Below, piece after piece: positions 1 to 9,559 of a stretch of 64,000 bases of DNA. Below the pieces are notes generated by a model. The model was not told the DNA's origin and did no database searches. It was given only the letters and a program-made list of their open reading frames with translations. Origin of the DNA: Nectonema munidae (taxonomy: Eukaryota > Nematomorpha > Nectonematoida > Nectonematidae); NCBI GenBank assembly GCA_030549495.1, contig JAUIRK010000110.1, forward strand, positions 930,001 through 994,000, read 5' to 3'. Within the stretch, counting starts at the first letter, position 1. Each line of letters begins with the position of its first letter. The position numbers and the translations under genes were made by a program.

Positions 1-1224
1 ACACGGCCTACCACTTTTATTCCTAGCAGACGCTTTCTATCTTGAAAATGTGCTTCTTTCCTATTTTTAAATGACAGAACCAAGAATCTATTAGCTCTCA
101 TCTCTTTATCACTTTCAATTTTCATTGGCCGAAGCAAATGCTTTCAATATATTATGCATGCAGATCACTAAATCTGGCGACCATTATTTGCACAGAGTTG
201 CTTTATATGATTGAACCTCCTGCTTCTCAAAAAGTTGAAAAAGCAAAAATGTTTCTTGATTAAATTTTATATAATTTCATTATTTAAATTCTTACGGCTT
301 GTTAAATTGAATTTTAGTGTTTGGTAAGATGTCTTTATAGTTTCTAGTTTTCGCAGCCCCGTTTGCACCTCGAATAAGCCATTTAAGGACGAATGTTAAA
401 CCAGTGACTCAAGAAATGAAATTCAAATGCTCTGAATACATAAAATTTCATTGAAAAGAAAACAGACGATTAGTGTTCAAAATTGTGGTTCTCAAAAGGG
501 TTAAAAAATACGTTATCTCGACCTTGCGTTAGTAGTTTGTAGTTGTATACTACAAACTATTTCATCTACAAGGATCTCTCAGACCGAAAGAACTTAAACC
601 CCTTTCTTTTATAAAATAGCTAAAATAATTACAAAACTTCATTGTTTCGAGACAACTTGACCCAGTTGCGTATATATCTTCAATGTTGACTTGTGAATGC
701 TAATTTTGGCGCACCCACTTGAAAATGACCAAAACTTAATGTTACAGGTATATAGGTGTGAAACATTGGAATAAAAGGCTAGCAAATCATTATTACACTA
801 CTATTTATATCTAAAATATCTCTATTGATGATATAGTAAAACAAATCAGTTCTTTTTGAACGCCTCTCCAGTCCCCCTCGCTACGCAACTAACTGCCTTG
901 ACCAACACACGTTAGGCATAAAAGACGTAAATCACGTCTATAAAAGCGTTACTTAATTTATTTTTTATTAAATTTTATCTTAGAAAATACTTCCTTCATA
1001 TCCACATATTCTTAATATGTGTTGTCTGTCTACCTTGAAAACGAAACTTCATTGGATTTGAAATTTCCTGATAACTTTTTGAAAATTCCAAGTATCAAAC
1101 TACTCTTGTAAACATAGATTTGCATATATTTCAAATGTTGAAGGAGAGCATAAATTAATACAAATAACTTTTATATGTTAAATTAATTTTTGAAGAGCCT
1201 GATTTTATATCTAAAATTTAAAAG
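1..1224. other. AT-rich stretch, no gene seen
   Basis: No open frame with protein-like composition, no terminal repeat and no tandem array was recognised on either strand. If the FRMPD-like gene on the minus strand continues beyond its FERM exons, this would be intron or 3' flank, but nothing here shows that. Confidence 0.5.
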
Positions 1225-1797
1225 ATGGAAACTTCTTGTTTTGATCAAGCATATTTCATAAACAATATAAAAAAGTGGTATTACGCATTTTATATTTGCT
1301 TGAGTGATTTAAACTTCAAAAGTTGTAGTGTATACAAATTATTTAAACTCTTCAATGAAAAGCACGCAGAAACGCGTGCCCATATTTCCACACAAGAGAT
1401 TAAACTAGAGGGAAACAAACACGTTTCGCTACCTTTACCTGCACCTTTATACAAAAAGTATCTCAAATCTCCTTTCTTATTCCAGGATCGTTGGCAATCT
1501 TTGTTGTAATCCTCTTATTCAAAATAAAGAATTACAGAGTACTAGCGACTATTTAATTATTTAGAAAAGCAATAAATCTATTTTAAAGAATGGCGTTTTC
1601 AGTGAGAATAAATAGCGCTATTGCATATACTATTTTTAAATATTAAAATTCAAAAAGAACACTTTCTTTCGGAAGTTAAAATTTAAAAGTTTCCTTCACT
1701 CTATTAAAAGCGTCTTAAGCTTCCTGATGATGACGATGAAGTTGTGAGATAAGATGATGACTGATGGTAATGAGTAGAATACTGATGAAATAATTAC

Positions 1798-1971
1798 ATT
1801 AGAGTAAGAAGGAAGATCTTTGATGAAGTTGATGAACTTTTCTCCTCCTTTCTTGCTCGCATTGTTCGAAAAAGTAAAGTAACTCCATTCGCAAGGAAGC
1901 ACGTTGTGGCATTCGTGGTACGCGGGTAAAGGCAACAGAACATCCAAGTTTTCAATGAACTCCACCTCCAT
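1798..1971 (-). CDS. Possible host exon, function not recognised
   Basis: A minus-strand stretch of 58 codons opens with an ATG directly after an AG (a possible splice acceptor) and ends at a possible donor (AAT then GTAATT). Its codons are clearly richer in G and C at third positions than the surrounding DNA, and the AT content rises sharply just after the donor. The peptide includes PLPAYHECHNVLPCEWSYF. I do not recognise a domain. It lies on the same strand as, and 6 kb downstream of, the FERM exons, so it could be a later exon of the FRMPD-like gene; the phase cannot be tested because no exon in between was found. A second frame is also open over part of the stretch, which lowers confidence. 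Confidence 0.3.
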
Positions 1972-3272
1972 CTTTATATTAAATAGTCTAAAACCAGAGA
2001 TTACATGAAACTTCTATTTATTATCCGAATTAGTGGTGTTATATCAATTCGAGTAACTAAACATTCACTCGATATGTGCTAATTACCTTTTCTGCAACAA
2101 ATTCTTTTCATACAAGAATTAAAACTGATTCTTCCCATTTTCATAAATGAATTGTGACCTGCTTTAACCTTACAAGCAAGTATTCAGTCACTGATTTGGA
2201 AATTCAAGCCCGCCCCTTTCCAAGGAGAAAGGATTAAAAAACCATTCAATGACGTGTATATGTCTTTCAATAGAGGCATTTTCAAAAACATACAAAATAT
2301 AAAGGATAATTTATTATACACACTTATTTATATGATTTTATAATATATATGCATATACACCTTCCTAAACTTTAAGAGGTTTGACACTGAAAACAACCCC
2401 TCATAATTTTAATCACTATCTACCAAAACTACAAATTATGAAGACGTGAGACAACCTCTTTTATAAGGATATTTGGTGTGTATATGATTTGAAATATATA
2501 AAATGGAGACAAATGTGTTTTTATTAGAAAAATAACTTTTTGTTTGATTTTGAAGTAAACAAATTGGTTCCTCCATTCGTTTGTCGCACGGTTTATTTAT
2601 GGAAAGGGAAGGACCATTGGAGGGGCTTTGATCATTTACTATCTTTATACGTGTCATCAAAGAACAATACTTTTTTTATAAGAATGGAAATTAGATTAAA
2701 AAAATTTTAATACTGCAAAAAAGACTGCAAATATTAAAAGGCCTGATTTAAGGAATGTGAAAATGTATAATATTTATATATTTGTTGCGTATATGCGAAA
2801 TCATAATTTTAAAGCGACCCAAAAAATCTAATCTCTGGGAGAGGGAAAAGGACCGACCATTTAGGATGAGAGCACAAAAAAGTACGTCCAAAAGGTCCTT
2901 TTTCCTGTTTTCAACTAAGCCTAAAGAGATCATTATGAATTTACATTTGAGATTATTTTTTCTTAGTCAAATTTATGTGGTAATGTTAATAGAGTAATTA
3001 TATTAGAATTGAGTGTAATTGTTTTTTCAAAATTTTTCCCATAACGACACATAAACTTATTGTTTTATTCGTGATTTACAAATAATTAACCATAATGAGG
3101 TAACGTTCAACACTCATCTACTTCGTTATAACATTTCAAAAATACAATGATCTTTATACTTTTCTGTCTCCATTGTTATTATTATATCAAATCAAACACG
3201 GAGCAAACTTAATATCAAAAGTCGCAAATTAAATGCACTGTAAAGTCTAGCTATACTGAAGTAATATGTATT

Positions 3273-3465
3273 TGAATGAATGAATGAATGAATGAATGAA
3301 TGAATGAATGAATGAATGAATGAATGAATGAATGAATGAATGAATGAATGAATGAATGAATGAATGAATGAATGAATGAATGAATGAATGAATGAATGAA
3401 TGAATGAATGAATGAATGAATGAATGAATGAATGAATGAATGAATGAATGAATGAATGAATGAAT
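3273..3465. repeat. (TGAA)n microsatellite, about 48 perfect copies
   Basis: A 193-bp run of the tetranucleotide TGAA with no interruption visible. It creates long artificial open frames on both strands (Phe-Ile-His-Ser repeats on the minus strand) that are not genes. The purity suggests a young or actively mutating array. Confidence 0.98.
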
Positions 3466-3479
3466 ATTGAAACACAATC

Positions 3480-5260
3480 ATTTTTAAACCGTTGTCCTCG
3501 CATTCTTATTTTACACCAAGAAAACTTTATTAATATAGTATCAAGTTAAATATACACGAAATTTTAGTGTATATGGTAGTAATATGTAATTGCTTATAAT
3601 TGATAAAAATTAATTTTAATCATTTTATTTAATAAAAGTATATAAAATGTTTACATCCTTTTGACGTTTTGGAAGATGACAAAATAATGAGGCAGTATCT
3701 CCGGCAACCAACTTCATCATGCTTTGGAAGATAGCAAAACATGTGACAGATAAGTTTTTCAAAACTTAATATATAAAATTAGTTCATATTTTCTAAACTA
3801 TCCTATATGTTTTTTCTATTAGTAAAGTTAGACTGATATGATCAATGATTAGATTGAAAATTTTAATTAAGTTTTTTATAATTAATCCATTACAAAATAT
3901 TTAAATTGCTTATAATAAAAGCATCAATATACATAAATCATTAAATGTTATTTTTGACTTGTAACCTAACTATCAGATAAATTAACTAACTAGCCTATGT
4001 TAGTTAACGTTAAACTAAATTACTAAAAAGAATACAGAAATAATAACAATATATAATAAAAGAAAATTTGGGCTTAAGAATAAATTTGAGCTCAAAATTG
4101 AAAAAGATGCTTGTCTGTGTATGTAAATATTTGATATAAGCGTCCTTTTTTTCAAAAATTTTTGCAAAAAGTAGTTTGAAATGTTGTATTATTAACTGAA
4201 CATTTTTTTATTTACAAGAAAGTTAAAACTTGAGCAGTAAAATTTCTTAGGAAACTCACATTTTGTGTACAATTTCTCTTGAATCTATTTTCTAGCGCAC
4301 TTTGACAAAATTGAGTTGCGTCAAAATATCTTGATAGGGAAAGTTTTTCTCAAAGAAATATTAATTTATTATTTATTTTTACCTAATTATTGATTTAGTT
4401 TTTTATTGAGCATACAAATCAAAATAATGTGTTATAAAATGGTAAAAACCTCAATATTCAAACAATTCGTTTAAAGATTAAAAATATTCAAAGTTTACTT
4501 TAGTCAATGAAATCATGTGAATATATGACAATAAAAGAAAATAAAACTGATAATATAAAAATATTTATCACTGAGGGGGGGGGGGGGCAAATGATATGAA
4601 GATCAAAAAGTTAGGTCATTTTTAATCGGATGTTCCAGTAGAGGAAAAATAGAAACACGTGTGTTTTATGAAACCATAATTATTTTCTTTCCATCTTAAT
4701 AAACAAATACACTTCTAATCATTGTTTTGTGGATATCGTATGCTCTATTTTTTAGCATATGTAAATACATGTTATCCTTTACCCTTACTAAAGAATTGGA
4801 TACTTCAAAAAAATTAAAGCATATGATTCTACACGGGAAAAATATGGGTGATATGAAAGATAAAAATGATGGTGTTTTCCATAAACATAAGAAAGGAGAA
4901 TTGAAACTGGGAACTCCCTTTGAACTTTTTAAAATTATTTTCAACAAAAGTTCATGGAACAGGTTGATAAAAGATTAAAATCGTTTTGCTTTACAAACAA
5001 TCAAAAAACGGATCATACAATCATAAACGGAGTATACAAATTCTTGGAATTTTCGTTTTGACATGATATGCTAGAAGCCATGTCAATTAAGGAACTGGAC
5101 CACTGTTTATTAAAAGAGTAACTTTTTGACCCACTTGTAAACTAAGAATTTGGAAAAAGATCACCAAAATCAAATATTTGTCCTAATTCAAGAAATAAGA
5201 TTACACAGTGAAGCTTACACACAAACATGTTTGCGTTATATTAAATGTTAATTGTTGTTT
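3480..5260. other. AT-rich stretch without a recognised gene
   Basis: Only short open frames with low-complexity AT-driven composition. A run of 13 G residues lies at 4575-4587. The open frames at 4696-4978 overlap on both strands and show no domain. Nothing else was recognised. Confidence 0.45.
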
Positions 5261-5261
5261 T

Positions 5262-5566
5262 CATAAACAATTGGTAAACAGTAAGAACTATTGAAGCGAT
5301 ATAAATTGAAGGGTTCATTTTCGAGCACTGTAGTCATTTTCAGATGACGCCGTTACGATACAGTCCAAAGGAAGAAATGTCAGGGCAAGAAACATAAACA
5401 TTATTTATTAATTTATTCCTAGCAGGTTTCTTGCCCTGGAATATTTCTTCATTTCGATTGTATTGTAACGAGGTGATTTAAAGATGACAAGGGTGCTCAA
5501 AAATTAGCACTTACAAAATCGTATTTCTTGAATAAAGTTCTTACTGTTTATCAATTTGTTTGTCTT
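5262..5566. mobile_element. Foldback (hairpin) element, MITE-like
   Basis: Two imperfect inverted arms of about 130-140 bp face each other across a spacer of about 32 bp. The innermost 13 bp are a perfect inverted match (CAGGGCAAGAAAC at 5381-5393 against GTTTCTTGCCCTG at 5426-5438). Outward the arms keep matching with small gaps, for example around 5338-5360 against 5460-5485, and AACAGTAAGAACT at 5277-5289 against AGTTCTTACTGTT at 5536-5548. No coding potential is seen. The family was not recognised and no clear target-site duplication was found. It lies just outside the 3' end of the piggyBac 1 transposase on the same side. Confidence 0.75.
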
Positions 5567-5589
5567 TACCTTTTATTCATGAATACATC

Positions 5590-7575
5590 TCAGCGCCACT
5601 TTATCCTTATTTTTATACATGTAAACAGACTAATACATTTGCATCTCACAATAAATTCCATAAAACATTTTAAATTTGAATGTTGAGACTTATATTCTTC
5701 TTTCTTAAAAACCTCGCTTAAAAATGAATTTAAAAGACAAAAAGGGGCTTTACAGGCCCGAAGACTTTTTAAGTATAAAAAAGCACAAAATATATTTATT
5801 TTCGAATTAAACATTGAAAAAACACAATTTTTACATATTCTTTTTGATGTTGAGTGTTCTCCACAAACGTTTTTATTACAATGGAAACAAACTTGTTGGC
5901 TTTTTCTGCCTTTTACTGAGGGGCAAATGTAGCATCTCTTTCTTGTGGGTTGCAAAGTCTCCATTGTTTGTACATTTTGGAAATTAAAGCCTACAAATTC
6001 AAGAGCATTTTTTTCTGTTCTCTGCAGCTTTTTGCTTTCAATTCATTTTTGGATGTGACTGAAAACAAGTTGTTCCGACAGTTTTTCTAAAAAAATTTTA
6101 CGTTTGAACTTTTTACTTTTTTCCCATGATGGATATTTATGAACCGACATTATAAAAGCCGCTATAGCTGCAACGTCTAACAAATTATAAAAGAAACGCA
6201 AGGGCCATCTTTTTGTTTTTCTTTTTGACATATATCGATGCACAAGTTGATCTAAGCAATCGACTCCTCCCTTTGTTTTATTATAATATAAATTTATCTC
6301 AGGTTTTTTTTTTCATTTTCTGACACATCGTCACTGTGATACATACTTGACAAAAACAGCACTGTTTTGTTCTTTTTTGGTATGTAAGAAGCTAAAGTAA
6401 TATTTTTGTTAAATCCAAAAAGAGAACTTTTCACTTGTCTATATTTTGTTTCAAGGAACACTTTTGGTATGAAAGTTTTATTTTTTCGGAGAGTACCAAC
6501 TAAAGTCAGGCCGTTTTGTAATAATGTTTGAGCTAATTTCAAATCTGTAAAAAAGTTGTCAACAGTGATGTTCCTACCACTTTGGTTGAAAGGAGATGAA
6601 AGTTCCAAAACTACTTTTTGAGCCAAGCCTACTTGCCGAATATTAGATTCCTTTCCTAAATATGGCCTTGCTTTCAACGGATAAAAAGTCTTCGAATCAC
6701 ATATCCAAAACACTTTCATCCCGTATTTATCTGGCTTGCTTGGAAATACTGGGTGAATGGACAGCGACCTCTATAAGGAATTAATTGTTCGTCTACAGTA
6801 AGACATTCGACTGGGGTATAATATCTCAAAAGCAACTTACTAATTTCTTCGAATACTTCGCGTATTGGAGCTAACTTGTCAGAAACTTTCCTTGAAGACC
6901 TAGTATGTTTATCATCAAATCTGATAAAACGGCTGATAGCTTTAAAACGGTATTGAGGCATTGTAGCTCTAAAAATATCTAGCGCGAGATTGTTTTGCCT
7001 CAAATTGCCAGCAACAAGTATCAAGCCAATAAAGGCAAGAATCTCATGATTATCGGTTTGTTGCTATTCACTTTTATTGGATTTTTCATACACCCTTCTT
7101 GCTTCCATATTGGTATACTCTACAATTTTAGTTAGAAGACTGTGTGGCAAAAATAAACTAACAACATCCAAAATTTCATTCAAAGAATTAGGTAAGTTCC
7201 TAGGTTTTGAACGAGACTTGATTATATTATTTTTTAAAGTCTTACTTTTATAAGAAGGTCTAGAATTCCACTTTGTTCCATCCTTTGCAAATAGAATTCA
7301 TCTAACCTATCATGCTTGAAAGCTGAGTCTACATTTTTCTCAATAGAAAGACTGTAATTATCATGTGTATCATTGCTTTCATCAGAGTCAAAATCAACAG
7401 TGGAATCGTGTTCAAAAAATTCTTCATCAGAGCTGCTTTTTTCAGATGGAACATATTCATCTTCTGAAAGATCTTTTGAATGTTCATCACTACTATCATC
7501 TTTTTTGAGTTCTTTCTCAAGAATAAAAAAATATTTTGGTCCATGTTTAGAAAAAAAAATTAAAAATTCAAGCAA
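5590..7575 (-). pseudogene. piggyBac transposase relic 1
   Basis: Minus-strand remains of a nearly whole piggyBac (DDE/D, TTAA-targeting) transposase. In order: an acidic Ser/Asp/Glu-rich N-terminus (7575-7234); the core with KLAPIREVFEEI and the first catalytic Asp in CLTVDEQLIPYRG (about 6800-6835); the second Asp in NITVDNFFTDLK (about 6540-6570); the third in NKTKGGVDCLDQL (about 6250-6290); then RWPLRFFYNLLDVAA; and a C-terminal Cys/His finger (RCYICP, CFHCNKNVC, CKNC; 5950-5830). Frame changes occur near 6750 and in a run of A/T residues near 6305, and stops interrupt the stretches near 7030 and 6043, so it cannot make an active enzyme as it stands. The terminal inverted repeats were not identified with confidence. 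It lies downstream of the FRMPD FERM exons on the same strand. Confidence 0.92.
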
Positions 7576-7607
7576 AAACTAACTAATGGGGCAATTTAAA
7601 ATGCTAA

Positions 7608-7806
7608 TTTTTTTTTAAAAAATACTATAAATGTATAAATAATATAAAACTTAATATTTAAAAAATCTAAAAAAATTTTTTTTTTAAAAATACTATAAAT
7701 GTATAAATAATATAAAACTTAAATATTTAAAAAATGTAAGAAAAATTTTTTTTTAAGAATACTAAAAATGTATAAATAATATAAAAAAATAATTTAAAAA
7801 ATCTAT
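7608..7806. repeat. Three tandem AT-rich units of about 67 bp
   Basis: Three consecutive units each contain a close copy of ATGTATAAATAATATAAAA followed by a T/A-rich block, at about 7608-7674, 7675-7744 and 7745-7806. Units 1 and 2 are almost identical; unit 3 is more diverged. They lie just upstream of the piggyBac 1 transposase start and probably belong to its 5' non-coding region. Confidence 0.8.
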
Positions 7807-8153
7807 ATTTTTAGGTATATACTTTTTGGGCCTTAAGGGTCCGGATATTTCCTTTATGGGAAAAATTTTGTTTTGTATCATAATTTAAAATTAAAAAAAA
7901 AATTGTTAAAAAGTTTATTTAAAACTTTTAAAAAGATTTATTTTTGTACTCTAAAATTCAAAAATATAAAATATTCTTCATTTTTACAGGCCTACTAAGG
8001 CTAATAATCAGGCGCGGTTTTATCGGATAAGAGTTAACTTTTTGAATATCTTAAAGGCATCGTTTTTCTATTACATTTTTGATTGCCCATCCTTATTCGC
8101 TTCCCACATGATTTATAGCACTTATATTTCTAAATTATCAAATTTAAATGTAC

Positions 8154-8392
8154 CTGGTGTAGCCCTGAAGAAAAATGAGAAAGTTATCGAATTGTTCGCT
8201 TATCATTGTGAAGCAAATTTTTCTAGATTTCCTTAAAATTAGGCAAACTTTATCTTTTCCATTACTATTCTTACTGACTTTTAATTTATCCAACTCATTG
8301 AAATGTGCTAACTTTTTAACATCCACAAATCTGTCAATCTTGGAAATTTCCACAAGTGGTCCAATATAAAGTTGTGATGAAACGATTGACTT
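8154..8392 (-). CDS. FRMPD4: FRMPD-like gene, FERM F3 (PTB-like lobe) exon
   Basis: Seventy-nine codons plus two bases on the minus strand encode the third FERM lobe, the phosphotyrosine-binding-like fold. Diagnostic blocks are SQLYIGPLVEIS, matching the family's L-V/I-G-P-x-x-x-I-S strand; KKLAHFNELDKLKV; and the closing helix FDNFLIFLQGYTR, matching the family's LxxGYYRLL. The acceptor (TTTTAAG) gives a phase-0 join to the preceding exon across an intron of only 61 bp. The 3' limit is uncertain: a donor GTACAT follows ACCAG at 8153, but reading on gives Tyr-Ile and then a stop at about 8144, so this may be an inner exon or the last one. FRMPD proteins are scaffolds of the cell cortex and synapse; the role here is inferred from the family only. 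Paralog (1, 3 or 4) not resolved. Confidence 0.88.
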
Positions 8393-8453
8393 CTTAAAAT
8401 TAGGAAATACATTTATTTTCCTGTATTTAAGGTTTTTCAATTTCAAAATTTAC

Positions 8454-8664
8454 GTCGAAAAATGCGGGAAAGGTTTGAGAACCGTAAAACTCAGAGGATG
8501 AAGAAATGATTTTCAAGTACTGGAGTTTGAAGTGGTTTTGAGTGTAGTTTTTGTACTTCTGGAAATCTTTGCTGAACTGCTTACACATGATTCTGCATAT
8601 GTCGTTTCCTTTAAAGATAGTGCGCAAAGAAATCGGAATGAATTCGTGATATCCAATTTCCTTC
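8454..8664 (-). CDS. FRMPD4: FRMPD-like gene, FERM F2/F3 junction exon
   Basis: One base plus 70 codons. The exon opens after the acceptor GCATCTTTTAG; its first base completes a Gly codon left by the exon at 9087-9226, so the phase is 2. It reads KEIGYHEFIPISLRTIFKG, which fits the family's K-E-W-G-L-x-x-F-L-P block that closes the F2 lobe. It continues through ICRIMCKQFSKDF to FKLQYLKIISSSSEFYGSQ, matching the FRMPD block A-K-L/V-x-Y-L-K-I that enters F3. It ends at GAC before the donor GTAAAT. The following intron, 8393-8453, is 61 bp and begins GTAAAT and ends TTTTAAG. No stop or frame error is present. Confidence 0.9.
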
Positions 8665-9086
8665 CTAAAAGATGCATTTTAAAAGGACTTTGTTAATTCA
8701 AACAAATACACACTAAAGTGTATAATTTATACCCACAATGTGCGATGAAGAAATCACCCACGAATGCTATCTCACATCACAATTAAAATTGAAAAATTGT
8801 ACCACAGGTCATTTTCATATAACATATAAATCGTTCATTATTATAGTTCGCCATATATATATGTATATGTGAACATGTGGGCATCACAAAGCAGCAGCCT
8901 GTTTATTCATTTTTTGTAAACATAGCGCCTTCCTTATGTTATGTGCACGTAGTCTTCAGCTTGCTTTATTGATTTTTTTGAAAGACGAAGGAGTGTTTTA
9001 TGCTAAAGTTTTAGGTGATATAGAGAGCACGTGTATTATCATGCTTTTAAGTACAAGATCATGGTGCAGAAGTAATATGAAGTTAC

Positions 9087-9226
9087 CCAACTTTCTTGAT
9101 GGAAATCTTATTCATCACTAAGTTAGCCGATGAGACCTTTTGCATGATTTGTAGATTGGCTAGGATGTACACAATTTCTGAAGATGCGATCTTGCCAAGC
9201 CTTTCATTGATGAAGTCGCCGATGCA
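9087..9226 (-). CDS. FRMPD4: FRMPD-like gene, FERM F2 exon (second)
   Basis: Forty-six codons plus two bases, phase 0 in and phase 2 out. Acceptor TTTGTTTAG, donor GTAACT. The peptide begins CIGDFINERLGKIASSEIVY and includes ANLQIMQKVSSAN and NKISIKKVG. This follows the FRMPD F2 helices: the N-D-V-I-x-E-R-F/L-G segment, the A-A-L-x-M/I-x block and the K-I-S-L-K-x-x turn that leads to K-E-W-G-L. Open throughout, with codon use richer in G+C than the flanking intron. Confidence 0.9.
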
Positions 9227-9281
9227 CTAAACAAATATCACACTATGAAGAAAACTCGCAAATATAATGAAAACGACGTAC

Positions 9282-9404
9282 CTGAAGGTAGAAGTAGTTG
9301 AAAGATAGAGGATCCTTGTTCATCATTTCGTAAGGATCTTTTGGGGCGAATGAAACTCTAAGCAAACACCTCTGGTTTTGAATTGAGTCCGTCTTTTCTA
9401 CGAT
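9282..9404 (-). CDS. FRMPD4: FRMPD-like gene, end of F1 and start of F2
   Basis: Forty-one codons, phase 0 at both ends. The peptide contains QNQRCLLRVSFAPKDPYEMM and then KDPLSFNYFYLQ, a close match to the FRMPD hallmark R-C-L-F-R-x-x-F-x-P-K-D-P-x-x-L-x-x-x-D-P-x-A-F-x-Y-L-Y-x-Q. This is the block that assigns the gene to FRMPD rather than to focal adhesion kinase or other FERM families. Donor GTACGT; the acceptor (ACTTATAAG) is poor in pyrimidines, so the exact 5' edge is slightly uncertain. The upstream exon is 10.2 kb away at 19609-19740. Confidence 0.92.
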
Positions 9405-9559
9405 CTTATAAGTTTACTTATTCATTATGTGTGAATCAAGTATGAAAAAAGGTGTTTTTAGAAGAAATTAAGAAAATCGATTTTTGAACAGCTCAACCCG
9501 TGATAAAATCGCTTTAGGAACAATTTTGTCAACAAAGTTTAACTGATTTCATATATAGT

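Noticed and set aside
1225-1509. 94-codon plus-strand frame starting METSCFDQAYF
   Set aside because: No domain, no splice or promoter context and AT-driven composition; treated as chance.
2436-2660. Minus-strand frame with SPSNGPSLSINKPCDKRMEE, a possible tail exon of the host gene
   Set aside because: Phase does not fit the last known FERM exon, no clear donor, and the second half is low-complexity; not strong enough to annotate.
2840-2910. Short inverted match GGAAAAGGACC and GGTCCTTTTTCC
   Set aside because: Only about 11 bp with no further pairing or flanking duplication; no element can be supported.
3192-3503. Long open frames of Phe-Ile-His-Ser repeats in three registers
   Set aside because: They are produced entirely by the TGAA microsatellite and are not genes.
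4696-4978. Overlapping open frames on both strands
   Set aside because: Mirror each other in AT-rich DNA and show no recognisable protein.
5580-8037. Possible piggyBac 1 termini (TTAA at 8034-8037; shared GATAAA...GCGC text near both ends)
   Set aside because: The shared text is in direct rather than inverted orientation, and the left copy is part of the coding sequence, so it is coincidence.
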